A stretch of 64,000 nucleotides of DNA from Paenarthrobacter sp. DKR-5 (GCF_018531425.1 NZ_JAHBOI010000001.1:186001-250000), one strand, 5' to 3'; positions 18,183-26,737 are shown, numbered from the stretch's first letter. The notes: generated by a model from the letters alone, not told the origin. Program-made: numbers and translations.

Positions 18183-19568
18183 TTAGTTGCTCAGGTAGAG
18201 CAACAGGTCATGGCGGGTGAGCATTCCGACGGGCGCTCCCACGAAGGTGACCATGAGCGCGTCGACGTCCTGCAGCTTCTTCCGGGCCGCCGAGATGGGC
18301 TCGAGGGAGCCGATGATCGGCAGCGGCGGCTGCATGTGGTCGGTGATTTTGTCGGTGAGCTTCGCTTCGCCGCGGAACAGCTTGGCCGTGAGCGAGCGCT
18401 CGTCCACCGATCCGAGCACCTCCCCCATCACCACAGGCGGTTCGTTGGAGAGCACGGGGATCTGCGAGACGCCGTATTCGTCCATCAGGGCGATCACATC
18501 CCGCACCGTTTCGTTGGGGTGGATGTGGACCAGCGCGGGCAGTTCGCCGGTCTTGGCGCGCAGCAGCTCACCGACGGCCGGCTCGTCCCCGCTCTGCAGG
18601 AAGCCGTAGGACTGCATCCACTGGTCGTTGAAGATTTTGGCCATGTAGCCGCGGCCGGAGTCCGGCAGGAGGACGACGACGACGGCGTCCGCCGGCAGGT
18701 CCTTGGCGGCACGCAGGGCGGCGACGACGGCCATCCCGGAGGAGCCGCCGACCAGCAGGCCCTCCTCGCGGGCGAGCCGGCGGGTCATTGCGAAGCTGTC
18801 GGCGTCGGAGACCGCAAGGATTTCATGCGGGACTGCGGGGTCGTAGGAGCCGGGCCAGATGTCCTCGCCGACTCCCTCCACGAGATAGGGCCGTCCCGTT
18901 CCGCCGGAATACACCGAGCCTTCGGGGTCGGCTCCGATGACGCGAACCTCGCCGCCCTCGTCCGCAGGGCGGTCCCTGGAGACCTCGCGCAGGTAGCGGC
19001 CGGTGCCGCTGATCGTCCCGCCGGTGCCGACGCCGGCCACGAAATGGGTGACCTTGCCCTCGGTGTCGCGCCAGATTTCCGGGCCCGTGGTCTCGTAGTG
19101 GCTCAGCGGCCCGTTCGGGTTGGAAAACTGGTCCGGCTTGTACGCCCCGGGGATTTCCTTCACCAGCCGGTCGGACACCCCGTAGTAGGACTGCGGACTG
19201 TCGGCCTCGACCGCCGTCGGCGTGACCACGACCTCGGCGCCGTAGGCGCGCAGCACCGCACGTTTGTCTTCGCCCACCTTGTCCGGGACCGCGAAGACGC
19301 ACTTGTAGCCGCGCTGCTGCGCCACGAGCGCAAGCCCCACCCCGGTGTTGCCGGAGGTGGGTTCGACCACCGTTCCGCCGGGCTTGAGCTTGCCCTCCCG
19401 TTCAGCGGCGTCGATCATCTTGACGGCGATGCGGTCCTTGGCGGAACCGCCGGGGTTGAAGTATTCGACTTTGGCCAGGACCGTGGCGGCGATGCCCTCG
19501 GTCACCTGGTTGAGCTTGACCAGGGGCGTGTTGCCGATCAGGTCCAGGACGGAATTCGCATACTTCAT
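18183..19568 (-). CDS. cbs: Cystathionine beta-synthase
   Basis: 461 residues. The N-terminal fold-type II PLP domain has LIGNTPLVKL, the Schiff-base lysine K44 in NPGGSAKDRIA, PTSGNTGVGLA, and GVGTGGTISGTGRYL. Two regulatory CBS domains lie in the last 130 residues (LVHIHPNETVRDVIALMDEY; MQPPLPIIGSLEPISAARK). It condenses serine and homocysteine to cystathionine; the paired downstream lyase would complete cysteine synthesis from methionine. MKYANS at 19568 matches family starts; GTG 19577, with AGGA six bases upstream, has the better ribosome site and would add three residues. Confidence 0.93.
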   Translation of the reverse strand: MKYANSVLDLIGNTPLVKLNQVTEGIAATVLAKVEYFNPGGSAKDRIAVKMIDAAEREGKLKPGGTVVEPTSGNTGVGLALVAQQRGYKCVFAVPDKVGEDKRAVLRAYGAEVVVTPTAVEADSPQSYYGVSDRLVKEIPGAYKPDQFSNPNGPLSHYETTGPEIWRDTEGKVTHFVAGVGTGGTISGTGRYLREVSRDRPADEGGEVRVIGADPEGSVYSGGTGRPYLVEGVGEDIWPGSYDPAVPHEILAVSDADSFAMTRRLAREEGLLVGGSSGMAVVAALRAAKDLPADAVVVVLLPDSGRGYMAKIFNDQWMQSYGFLQSGDEPAVGELLRAKTGELPALVHIHPNETVRDVIALMDEYGVSQIPVLSNEPPVVMGEVLGSVDERSLTAKLFRGEAKLTDKITDHMQPPLPIIGSLEPISAARKKLQDVDALMVTFVGAPVGMLTRHDLLLYLSN

Positions 19569-19667
19569 GGGTACCACGGTAGTTCCTGCCCGCACGCGGG
19601 ACCAACGGCCTGCGCGCTACGGGACGGTCCCCGGGGCGGCTGCGCATGACGCCTCCGGCTTCCTGCC

Positions 19668-20867
19668 ATGATGGGAGGCGTGAGCCCAGCGGATGCCGTG
19701 AAGAACCTGCGCGGCGCCGCGCTGCCCCTGCTCCTGCTGCTGGCGGGCATTGTGTCCCTGCTGGCGGGCTGGCTGCCGTGGGGGGATTTCCTGGAACTGG
19801 CGGACCGGACGGTGCCGATCCTGGCCTTCGTGGTCGCGATGACGATCGTGACCGAACTGGCCGACGACGCCGGGCTGTTCCGGGCCGTCACCGACCGGCT
19901 GGCCCGTTTCGGCCGGGGCAAGGTCTGGCTGCTCTGGCTGCTGGTGGTGGCGCTCTCGGCGGTGGCCACCATCTTCCTGTCCCTGGACACCACGGCCGTG
20001 CTGGTGACGCCGGTCGTCGTCCTGCTGGCCCTGCACGCGAAGATTCCGCCGCTCCCGTTCGCGTTGACCACTGTCTGGCTCGCGAACACGGCTTCCATGC
20101 TGCTGCCGGTCTCCAACCTGACGAACCTGCTGGCCCAGCACGCCCTGAACCTGAGCCCGGCACGCTTCGCCGGGCTGGTGTGGGCGGCCGCGGCCGTGGG
20201 CGTGCTGGTTCCGGCGGCGGTCCTGTGGCTCGCGTTCCGCCGGCAGCTGCGCGGGACCTTCACGCCCCGCCCGGCACGGCCGGCAAAGGACAAGGTGCTG
20301 CTCGGCGTCGCCTCCGCAACGGTGCTGCTGCTGCTGCCTGCCCTCGTCTCCGGTGTCCCGGTGGCGATCCCTTCCGGCATCGCCGCCGCCCTGCTGGTGC
20401 TCGTCTACCTGTTCCGCAGCCCGCGCACGCTGCGCTGGTCGATGGCCCCGTGGCGCCCGCTCATTCTGACCATCGGCTTGTTCATGGTCGTGCAGACCCT
20501 GCACGCGCACGGCTTGGCCCGGCTCCTCGGCCGCGTCGCCGGCAGCGGTGAGGGGTACCTGAACCTGCTGCAGCTTGGCGGTCTGGGCGCGTTGGCTGCC
20601 AACGGCGCCAACAACCTCCCCGCCTACCTGGCACTCGAGCCGGTGGCCCACTCCCCCGTCCGGCTGGCGGCCCTGCTGATCGGCGTCAACCTCGGTCCGC
20701 TTGTCACGCCGTGGGCCTCGCTCGCCACGCTGCTTTGGCACGAGCGCCTGCAGGCGCTGGGCGTGCGCGTGTCGTGGTGGGGGTACGCGGCGGCCGGTCT
20801 AGTCGCCGTCGTCCTCGTGCTGCCGCTGGCTACGCTGGCACTTTGGCTCACCGCCGGCGCGCGCTGA
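19668..20867 (+). CDS. SLC13/ArsB-like inner-membrane permease
   Basis: 399 residues, almost entirely hydrophobic with about eleven helices. The conserved features of the ion transporter superfamily are present: SLDTTAVLVTPVVV near residue 105, a TASMLLPVSNLTNLLAQ re-entrant-loop motif near 145, and a repeat-related NGANNLPAYLALEP near 310. Members export arsenite or move dicarboxylates or citrate; no arsenic genes are adjacent, so the substrate is open. The start at ATG 19668 is uncertain; GTG 19680 and GTG 19698 are in frame. It stands divergent from the CBS operon across about 100 bp. Confidence 0.8.
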   Translation: MMGGVSPADAVKNLRGAALPLLLLLAGIVSLLAGWLPWGDFLELADRTVPILAFVVAMTIVTELADDAGLFRAVTDRLARFGRGKVWLLWLLVVALSAVATIFLSLDTTAVLVTPVVVLLALHAKIPPLPFALTTVWLANTASMLLPVSNLTNLLAQHALNLSPARFAGLVWAAAAVGVLVPAAVLWLAFRRQLRGTFTPRPARPAKDKVLLGVASATVLLLLPALVSGVPVAIPSGIAAALLVLVYLFRSPRTLRWSMAPWRPLILTIGLFMVVQTLHAHGLARLLGRVAGSGEGYLNLLQLGGLGALAANGANNLPAYLALEPVAHSPVRLAALLIGVNLGPLVTPWASLATLLWHERLQALGVRVSWWGYAAAGLVAVVLVLPLATLALWLTAGAR

Positions 20868-20904
20868 GTCCGCCGCCGTCGGCGGCCCGTGAAAAGATGG
20901 GAAC

Positions 20905-21849
20905 ATGACCGCCACCGCTTTCCCCGAGGCCGATTCCGCCCTCACCGGAGAGTTCGAAGGCGACTACGACCTGCACGGCACTGTGGGCGTCCTGCGCCGC
21001 GGCTCCGCGGATCCCGCCGTCCGGGTAACACCGGAAGGCTGCTGGTTCGCGTTCACGACCGCCGCGGGGACAGCCACCCTGCTGCTGAGCGAAAACGGCA
21101 GCATCATCCGGGCGCGGGCCTGGGGCCCCGGCGCGGCCGCAGCCCTGGACACTGTGCCGGGCCTCATCGGCCAGGACGACGACTGGTCCGGGTTCGACGA
21201 TGCCGGGTTCCATGCCACCCTCCCCCGCATGGTCACCGAGGCACGGCGCCGCCACCGGTCGGTCCGGCTGCCCGCCACCGGACGGATGTTCGACGCCGTC
21301 GTGCCGGCCGTGCTGGAACAAAAGGTGACCAACATCGAGGCGCGCCGCGGCTGGCGCTACCTCGTGGCCAAGTACGGCAGTCCCGCCCCGGGACCGGCCC
21401 CCGCCGGCCTCCGCGCCATTCCCACCCCCGCGCAGTGGCTGCGCATCCCCTCCTGGGAGTGGCACCGGGCCGGAGTCGGCCCGCAGCGCTCCGACACCGT
21501 GATGCGCGCGGCGCGGCTGGCGTCCGGGCTGGAACGGCTGGCGCAGGCGCCGTGCGCGGAAGCAGCGGCGAAGCTGCAGACGGTTCCGGGCATCGGCATC
21601 TGGACGGCGGCCGAAGTCACCCAGCGCACCCATGCGGACCCGGATTCGGTCTCGGTCGGGGACTACCACCTGGCCGCCTACGTGGGCTGGGCCCTGATCG
21701 GCAAGCCGGTGGACGACGACGGGATGCTCGAACTGCTGGAGCCCTGGCGCGGGCACCGGCAACGGGTGGTGCGGATGATCATGCTCAGCGGCTTCCGCAA
21801 GCCCTCCTTCGGGCCGCGGATGACGATCCAGGACCACCGCCGGCACTGA
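20905..21849 (+). CDS. DNA-3-methyladenine glycosylase II-like (AlkA/HhH-GPD superfamily)
   Basis: 314 residues. The C-terminal half has the helix-hairpin-helix LQTVPGIGIWTAAEVTQRT followed by the catalytic-aspartate region SVGDYHLAAYVGWALIG. An upstream VLEQKVTNIEARRGWRYLV helix is also typical. The enzyme excises alkylated bases for base-excision repair. The N-terminal 100 residues are a divergent AlkA-type beta domain. The start is at ATG 20905, about 20 bp past the end of a run of inverted GC bases after the permease. No methyltransferase domain is fused. Confidence 0.87.
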   Translation: MTATAFPEADSALTGEFEGDYDLHGTVGVLRRGSADPAVRVTPEGCWFAFTTAAGTATLLLSENGSIIRARAWGPGAAAALDTVPGLIGQDDDWSGFDDAGFHATLPRMVTEARRRHRSVRLPATGRMFDAVVPAVLEQKVTNIEARRGWRYLVAKYGSPAPGPAPAGLRAIPTPAQWLRIPSWEWHRAGVGPQRSDTVMRAARLASGLERLAQAPCAEAAAKLQTVPGIGIWTAAEVTQRTHADPDSVSVGDYHLAAYVGWALIGKPVDDDGMLELLEPWRGHRQRVVRMIMLSGFRKPSFGPRMTIQDHRRH

Positions 21850-21899
21850 CGCCGCGTCACGGAACCGTGCGGCTTCCTTCGGGCGATAGTCTAGGGTGC

Positions 21900-22178
21900 A
21901 TGAGCGAACCTATCGACCTTATTGCCACCTTCACGCCCAACGAGGGCGAGTTCTCCCGCGTCAAGCTTGCCCTGGACATCGCCGTCGAGCAGGTGGTCCA
22001 GGAACCCGGCTGCATCCGCTATGAAATCACCGAAGCTGCGGAGGACAAGATCGTCCTCACCGAGCGCTGGGCTTCGCAGGAGGACCTGGACAAGCACAGC
22101 AAGGGCTCTGCCGTGCAGGACCTCAATGAGTCCTTGAGCGCGCTGCTGGCCCGGCCGGTTCAGCTGGACTACGTCTAG
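21900..22178 (+). CDS. Antibiotic biosynthesis monooxygenase (ABM) domain protein
   Basis: 92 residues forming one ferredoxin-like ABM domain: IDLIATFTPNEGEF, QEPGCIRYEI, and VLTERWASQEDLDKHS. Such small dimers act as quinol monooxygenases or heme-degrading relatives; the active residues are not diagnostic, so the reaction is left open. ATG 21900 lies 51 bp after the glycosylase stop, and the pair probably shares a transcript. A strong bidirectional hairpin follows. Confidence 0.82.
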   Translation: MSEPIDLIATFTPNEGEFSRVKLALDIAVEQVVQEPGCIRYEITEAAEDKIVLTERWASQEDLDKHSKGSAVQDLNESLSALLARPVQLDYV

Positions 22179-22207
22179 CCCGGTTCCGCTTCCCGCTGCT
22201 GATACGC

Positions 22208-22239
22208 CGAAAGGCCCGGACATCTGTCCGGGCCTTTCG
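22208..22239. terminator. Bidirectional terminator between ABM gene and thioredoxin gene
   Basis: Perfect hairpin CGAAAGGCCCGGACA (22208-22222) / TGTCCGGGCCTTTCG (22225-22239) placed between two convergent genes; it ends in short T/A runs within the stem on both strands. Confidence 0.85.
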
Positions 22240-22264
22240 CAATGGGCTTGGCGGGAGTGAACCG

Positions 22265-22657
22265 TTACTGGGCTCCGCTGTCCTGCTGCGAGGCTTCGGT
22301 CCGGGCCTTTGCCACGGCCTCGTGGACCTCGTTCATGTCAAGGCCCTTGACGGCCTCGATGACCTGCTCCAGCTGGGAGCCGTTCAGCGCACCCGGCTGG
22401 GAGAAGACCAGCACCTTTTCCCGGAACGCCATCAGCGTCGGGATGGAGGTGATGTTGGCCTCCGCGGCCAGCTGCTGCTCCGCCTCCGTATCGACCTTGG
22501 CGAAGGTGACATCGGGGTGCTTCTCGGATGCCGCCGAGAAGGTCGGGGCGAACATCTTGCAGGGGCCGCACCAGTCGGCCCAGAAGTCAACGAGCACGAT
22601 GTCGTTGCCCTCGATGGTGGATGCAAAGGACTCGGCAGTGATATCTACGGTAGCCAT
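22265..22657 (-). CDS. trxA: Thioredoxin
   Basis: 130 residues. The active-site motif WCGPC is at residues 29-33 in VLVDFWADWCGPCKMFAP, the cis-proline region is TSIPTLMAF, and the C-terminus carries about 20 extra polar residues. It reduces protein disulfides using thioredoxin reductase. The ATG at 22657 has a GGTGGAAG ribosome site. The reading frame stays open far upstream through the neighbouring MFS gene, but only from this ATG does it look like protein. Confidence 0.93.
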   Translation of the reverse strand: MATVDITAESFASTIEGNDIVLVDFWADWCGPCKMFAPTFSAASEKHPDVTFAKVDTEAEQQLAAEANITSIPTLMAFREKVLVFSQPGALNGSQLEQVIEAVKGLDMNEVHEAVAKARTEASQQDSGAQ

Positions 22658-22737
22658 GCTTCCACCGTACGCGAGTCTTCCCGGCCGCGTCAGCCTGTTC
22701 GCTGACCGCGTGGAGGGGAATACCCGCGGACGGGCCC

Positions 22738-23961
22738 CTAGACGACGTGCGGCTCGTGCGCGGAGAGGTACTTCCGGCCGCCGATCACGACGGCGATGCC
22801 GAACACGATTGCCACGGCTGCCGCGAAGAACGGGACCTGCGGCCCGAAGTGCTCGCCGAGCTGGGCGGCGAGGAACGGTGCCAGCGCCCCGCCCATCCAG
22901 CGCACGAAGTTGTAGCCGGCCGAGGCGACGGGCCGGGGCGAATCCGACACGCCCATGGCCAGCTCGGTGTAGAGCGTGTTGTTGATGCCGAGCATCGCTC
23001 CCGCAGCAATCACCAGCACGACGACGGACGGCACCGAGTGCCCGGCCGCGAGGCCCAGCCCGACCAGGTCGAGGAAGAGCGCGGCGAGGGTGCCGACGAG
23101 GACCTTGGTGGCCCCGAAGCGCCGCTGCAGGACGGGCGCCACGAACACCGAGAACACCGCAACGGCCACGCCCCAGCCGAAGAAGACCGCGCCGATGCCG
23201 TAGGCGTTCATGCCCAGGATGAACGGGGTGAAGGCCAGGATGGTGAAGAAGCCGTAGTTGTAGAACAAGGCACTGGCCGCCGTCGTCCGCAGCCCTGCAT
23301 GGCCCAGGGCCAGCAACGGATCGCGCAGGCGGGCCTTCCTGGCCGGGGCCGGCGTCCTGGGCAGCATGAAGGTCAGGGCGATGAAGGCAGCGGCCATCAG
23401 GGTCGCGGTACCGAAGAACGGCGCGCGCCACTGCCAGCCGCCGAGCAGGGCACCCAGCAGCGGGCCGAGCGAGATGCCCAGGCCGAGGGCAGCTTCGTAG
23501 AGGATGATGGCGGTCCCGGTGCCGCCGCTGGCGACCCCGACGATGACGGCGAGCGCTGTCGCGACGAACAGTGCGTTGCCCAGGCCCCAGCCGGCACGGA
23601 AGCCCACCAGCGTGGACACCGAATCCGAGGTGCCGGCGAGGGAGGCGAACAACACGATCAGGGCGAGCCCGATCAACAGGGTCTTCTTGCCGCCGATGCG
23701 GGAGGAGACGAAGCCCGTAACGAGCATCGCGACAGCGGTCACGAGGAAATAGCTGGTGAACAGCAGGGAGACCTCGCTGGGCGTGGCCTGCAGGTTCAAC
23801 GCGATGGCCGGCAGGATCGGGTCCACGAGGCCGATGCCCATGAACGCGAACACGGCGGCGAGTGCCGTCGCCCACACGGCCTTGGGCTGCTTCAGGAATG
23901 AGGCCTTCTCGGCCTCGTAGGTGCTTTCGTCTGCGGCTTCAGCCGCGAGTTTGGACGCCAC
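22738..23961 (-). CDS. MFS transporter, DHA1-type drug efflux
   Basis: 407 residues with 12 predicted helices. The N-terminal cytoplasmic tail is acidic, helix 1 runs FMGIGLVDPILPAIA, and the motif-A stretch SSRIGGKKTLL is near residue 90. A motif-C-like GLGISLGPLLGALLGG in helix 5 is the mark of antiporters, so drug/H+ efflux is likely. It starts 26 bp after the marR stop on the same strand, forming a regulator-pump operon; the pump's inducer is probably also the regulator's ligand. Confidence 0.86.
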   Translation of the reverse strand: MASKLAAEAADESTYEAEKASFLKQPKAVWATALAAVFAFMGIGLVDPILPAIALNLQATPSEVSLLFTSYFLVTAVAMLVTGFVSSRIGGKKTLLIGLALIVLFASLAGTSDSVSTLVGFRAGWGLGNALFVATALAVIVGVASGGTGTAIILYEAALGLGISLGPLLGALLGGWQWRAPFFGTATLMAAAFIALTFMLPRTPAPARKARLRDPLLALGHAGLRTTAASALFYNYGFFTILAFTPFILGMNAYGIGAVFFGWGVAVAVFSVFVAPVLQRRFGATKVLVGTLAALFLDLVGLGLAAGHSVPSVVVLVIAAGAMLGINNTLYTELAMGVSDSPRPVASAGYNFVRWMGGALAPFLAAQLGEHFGPQVPFFAAAVAIVFGIAVVIGGRKYLSAHEPHVV

Positions 23962-23987
23962 GGGCGCTCCTTCTACTTCTTTTCCGG

Positions 23988-24461
23988 CTACTTCTTCTCT
24001 GGTTTCGTCATTTCGGGGATCAGCGAGTTCAGCCGGTCAATGACCGGGACCGCTGCCTCCAGCACGGTGCGGTCGTCCGGGCTCAGCGCCGCCAGCCGCT
24101 CCGCCAGGATCGCGTTGCGCCGCTGGTTGGCCGCCGCCAGCTCCTGGGCACCGCGTTCGGTCAACTGCACGAGCACGCCGCGGGCGTCGTCGGGATCAGG
24201 CCGGCGCAGGACCAGCCCCGCGGCCTCGAGCCTGATGACCTGTTCGGTGGCGCTGGGCACCTTGATGCCGCTCCGCCGGGCAATCCCGCCGATCCGCAGC
24301 GGCGCCTCCGCCAGCATGTTCAGCGTGCTCACCTGCGCTGTGGTCAGGTCGCCTTCGGCGTCAAGCGAGCGCGTGAGGTAGACGGCGTGGCGCAGGCTCT
24401 CGCGGTACTTGGCGGCGAGAGCGACCAGTTCCTTCTGGCTGGCGCCCTGTACAGGTTCCAT
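23988..24461 (-). CDS. MarR family transcriptional regulator
   Basis: 157 residues. A winged helix occupies about residues 40-105 (LTTAQVSTLNMLAE; the recognition region GIKVPSATEQVIRLEAAGLV; wing RRPDPDDARGVLVQLTERG), flanked by dimerisation helices. It most likely represses itself and the downstream efflux pump. The start codon is unusual in having no leader: a perfect palindrome starts at the ATG and a -10 box ends 8 bases before it, so the mRNA is probably leaderless. Confidence 0.9.
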   Translation of the reverse strand: MEPVQGASQKELVALAAKYRESLRHAVYLTRSLDAEGDLTTAQVSTLNMLAEAPLRIGGIARRSGIKVPSATEQVIRLEAAGLVLRRPDPDDARGVLVQLTERGAQELAAANQRRNAILAERLAALSPDDRTVLEAAVPVIDRLNSLIPEMTKPEKK

Positions 24462-24499
24462 AGTTAGGTAGCCTAACTATCACCCTGTCCGGCCGTCAA
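24461..24499 (-). promoter_or_regulatory. marR promoter with overlapping palindromic operator
   Basis: On the minus strand: -35 TTGACG (24499-24494), an 18-bp spacer, -10 TAGGCT (24475-24470), then 8 bases to the marR ATG. A perfect inverted repeat TAGTTAGG-TAG-CCTAACTA (24461-24479) covers the -10 and reaches the start codon. This is the layout expected for MarR autorepression. Confidence 0.8.
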
Positions 24500-24618
24500 G
24501 GCAGTGCTGCGTGACTTTCGGCACTGTCCGGGCCGCGGTCACCCGCGGACGCTGGGACCATCGCGGGCGGCGCCCCACCGGCCCGCCACAAGAGGGAAAC
24601 GACCCCAGGAGACGCCGT

Positions 24619-24777
24619 ATGGGCCCACATCTAATGGCGGCCGCCGGACCCGGTGTGTATATCGGAGTCGGCAGCTTCACCATCCAGTTCGGCAATCTCA
24701 TTGTCATCGTGGTGATGATCCTCCTGTTTGCCGCCGCGTTGCTCCTGCCGTTCCCGCCGGGCCGGAAACGGCAGTGA
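24619..24777 (+). CDS. 52-residue single-pass membrane protein of the cytochrome b cluster
   Basis: A small protein with one membrane helix at about residues 20-43 (GNLIVIVVMILLFAAALLLP) and a basic C-terminus (PGRKRQ). ATG 24619 is preceded by AGGAG at good spacing. Its stop overlaps the GTG start of the cytochrome b gene (GTGA), so it is co-translated. It resembles tiny accessory subunits of cytochrome complexes in size and position only; no homology is claimed. Confidence 0.75.
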   Translation: MGPHLMAAAGPGVYIGVGSFTIQFGNLIVIVVMILLFAAALLLPFPPGRKRQ

Positions 24778-25436
24778 GCACAGACCAGGCGTCCGGCCCC
24801 GGACCGCAGGACCGGTACAGCACCTGGACAGGGAAGGCACGCGGGTGGCTCCTGCGCCGCCTCCCGCCGGAGAAGCTGTTGCCGGAGGACCAGCCCAGCT
24901 ACGTGGCCTCGTGGATCTATGTGTTCGGCATGGGTGCCATCGCCGCCCTGGTCTGGGTGGTCGCGTCGGGCATCATCCTTGGCCTGAACGGCCCGCTCTG
25001 GTACCACACCTCCGGGCTGGGCCATTTCGTCAACAGCACCCATTTGTGGGGGGTGGAGCTTTTCTTCATGTTCATGGTGATCCACCTCTGGGGGAAGTTC
25101 TGGATGGCGGCTTGGCGAGGGGGCCGCGCGTTGACCTGGATCACCGGGATGATCGCCTTCGTGGCTTCCATCGTGACGGCGTTCACCGGCTACCTGCTGC
25201 AGACCAACTTCGACTCCCAGTGGATCGCTTTCCAGGCCAAGGACGCGCTCAACGCGGTCGGCGTCGGCGCCTGGTTCAAGGTTTCCGACATCGGCCAGGT
25301 CTTCACCTGGCATGTCACCTTGATGCCGCTCGCTCTCGGTGCTGTCATTGCGCTGCACGTGGTCCTGGTCCGTGTGCACGGCGTCGTGCCACCCCTTGAG
25401 GCGGCCGAGTCCGATGCCCAACTGGAGCGGCCATGA
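24774..25436 (+). CDS. Cytochrome b N-terminal-domain protein (b6-type, di-heme)
   Basis: 220 residues, four predicted membrane helices. Helix 2 carries STHLWGVELFF and, 14 positions after the first His, the second His of VIHLWGKFW. Helix 4 has TWHVTLMPLALG and a His 15 positions on. The 13- and 14-residue gaps are the b6-type pattern for two bis-His hemes. The protein is only the N-terminal half of a bc1 cytochrome b and lacks the PEWY Qo half. It should carry electrons across the membrane, probably from menaquinol, but no Rieske or c-type cytochrome gene is adjacent. GTG start overlaps the small gene's stop. Confidence 0.85.
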   Translation: MSTDQASGPGPQDRYSTWTGKARGWLLRRLPPEKLLPEDQPSYVASWIYVFGMGAIAALVWVVASGIILGLNGPLWYHTSGLGHFVNSTHLWGVELFFMFMVIHLWGKFWMAAWRGGRALTWITGMIAFVASIVTAFTGYLLQTNFDSQWIAFQAKDALNAVGVGAWFKVSDIGQVFTWHVTLMPLALGAVIALHVVLVRVHGVVPPLEAAESDAQLERP

Positions 25437-26380
25437 GCACAGCACAAGCGCGACGCCGGCCGCGGACGGATCTCGCGGCACGGGCATGGACGGGCACGGT
25501 CCGCGAATACGACCTGTTCAAGGAGCTTGTGGTGGGCCTCGTCGTCGTGGGCCTGCTGGTCCTGGGCATTTCGGCGGCCTTCGGCTCCCCTGACGAAGCC
25601 AGCGTGACACTGAAGACCTGGGCGGCTGAGGCCCCCGCCGATTTCGTCGCCACTGCCACGGCGGAACTCGGCGGGACCAGTGACACCGCCGGCTACGGGC
25701 CGCCGTACAACTCGACTTCCGACGCCTCGCAGAAACTCGGACCGCTCGACCTGCAAAGCTTCTCGGGCGTGCGGCTGCCGGTCGACACCGCGAACGACTT
25801 CGTGATCGGGCCGCTCAAGACCCTTCCGAGTCCCCCGGCGGCCCTCTCCGCCTGGACCGGCGCGGACGACAAACAACGCACGGACTGGGCCGCGGCCTAC
25901 GCCGATGCCCTGTCGAAGGCGCCCGACAACGACCCGGCGAAGGTCGCTCCGGGAAACTACGGGCCGGTCCCGGCACTCACAGCCGCCCTGCTGGGCATGG
26001 CCAAGGACGGCACGCTCGACGGCGTCCTGCAGTCGGGCGGCTCGTTCTACAACCTCGACTACACGCGCAGCATCCTCTTCATGGGCGACGGCGGCTACTT
26101 CCCCGGGCTGGCGGACGGCCAGCACCTGACCGGCGACCAGTGGGGCATGATGAACGAAACCGGCAACTACCCCGGCCAGTCCTGGCTGTGGCTGTTCTCC
26201 TTCTGGTACCAGGTGGAGCCGATCAAGTCAGCCTCGAACGCGGATCTGCTCGCCGTCCTGCTGATGGTGGTGCTCACCCTGCTCCTCACCTTCCTCCCCT
26301 TCATCCCCGGGCTCAGGTCCATCCCCCGCTGGATCCCGGTGCACCGGCTGATCTGGAAGGACTATTACCGCCGGCGCTGA
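25433..26380 (+). CDS. Two-TM protein with large extracytoplasmic domain, cytochrome b partner (unrecognised)
   Basis: 315 residues. One helix at about 32-52 (VVGLVVVGLLVLGISAAFG), about 205 residues outside rich in Gly, Asp, Tyr and Trp, a second helix at about 265-290, and a basic cytoplasmic tail ending KDYYRRR. Its ATG overlaps the cytochrome b stop (ATGA), so it is made with it. It sits where subunit IV (PetD) would lie but shows no PEWY motif, no CxxCH and no Rieske cysteines. I do not recognise the family; a role in quinol binding or electron exit is only a guess. Confidence 0.75.
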   Translation: MSTAQARRRPRTDLAARAWTGTVREYDLFKELVVGLVVVGLLVLGISAAFGSPDEASVTLKTWAAEAPADFVATATAELGGTSDTAGYGPPYNSTSDASQKLGPLDLQSFSGVRLPVDTANDFVIGPLKTLPSPPAALSAWTGADDKQRTDWAAAYADALSKAPDNDPAKVAPGNYGPVPALTAALLGMAKDGTLDGVLQSGGSFYNLDYTRSILFMGDGGYFPGLADGQHLTGDQWGMMNETGNYPGQSWLWLFSFWYQVEPIKSASNADLLAVLLMVVLTLLLTFLPFIPGLRSIPRWIPVHRLIWKDYYRRR

Positions 26381-26516
26381 GGGCTCGGGGCGCGGGCCCG
26401 GGCTTTCCGGCGTTCCGCCGCCGCCCAGGGAGGTGGAAAGGCCGTTCCCCGCGCGAAGGGGCAGGATCCGAAGGTTTTTCCTCCCGGGCCGGAGAAGCCG
26501 GGCGTCTGCCGGATGC

Positions 26517-26565
26517 AAAAAAGGTCCCTGGCCCGCGTTTCCGCAGGTCAGGGACCTTTTTCTTT
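26517..26565. terminator. Bidirectional terminator
   Basis: AAAAAGGTCCCTG (26518-26530) pairs with CAGGGACCTTTTT (26549-26561), with poly-T tails in both directions. It ends the cytochrome cluster and, on the other strand, tRNA-Tyr. Confidence 0.85.
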
Positions 26566-26569
26566 ACCG

Positions 26570-26651
26570 TGGCAGATGAGGGATTCGAACCCCCGTAGGC
26601 AGTGCCAGCTGATTTACAGTCAGCCCCCTTTGGCCGCTCGGGTAATCTGCC
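26570..26651 (-). tRNA. tRNA-Tyr (anticodon GTA)
   Basis: The minus strand gives acceptor GGCAGAT paired with ATCTGCC, a class II long variable arm, anticodon stem GCTGA, loop CTGTAAA, stem TCAGC, and T loop GTTCGAATC. The anticodon is GTA; the 82-nt length fits Tyr. Confidence 0.93.
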
Positions 26652-26737
26652 CGACTCCTGAGAAATCCCAGGACCTCCCCGGTAAGTGGGAGCAGTAAAA
26701 CGATACTAGTTATTCGGCGCAGAATCGAATCGGCCGC

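Noticed and set aside
22265-23875. A minus-strand frame of over 530 codons joining thioredoxin to an upstream region
   Set aside because: Only the last 130 codons encode thioredoxin, from ATG 22657 with its own ribosome site; the rest is an out-of-frame shadow of the MFS gene.
24774-26380. A normal cytochrome bc1 complex (qcrCAB)
   Set aside because: No Rieske Cys-His motifs, no CxxCH heme c motifs and no PEWY motif are present in the three genes.
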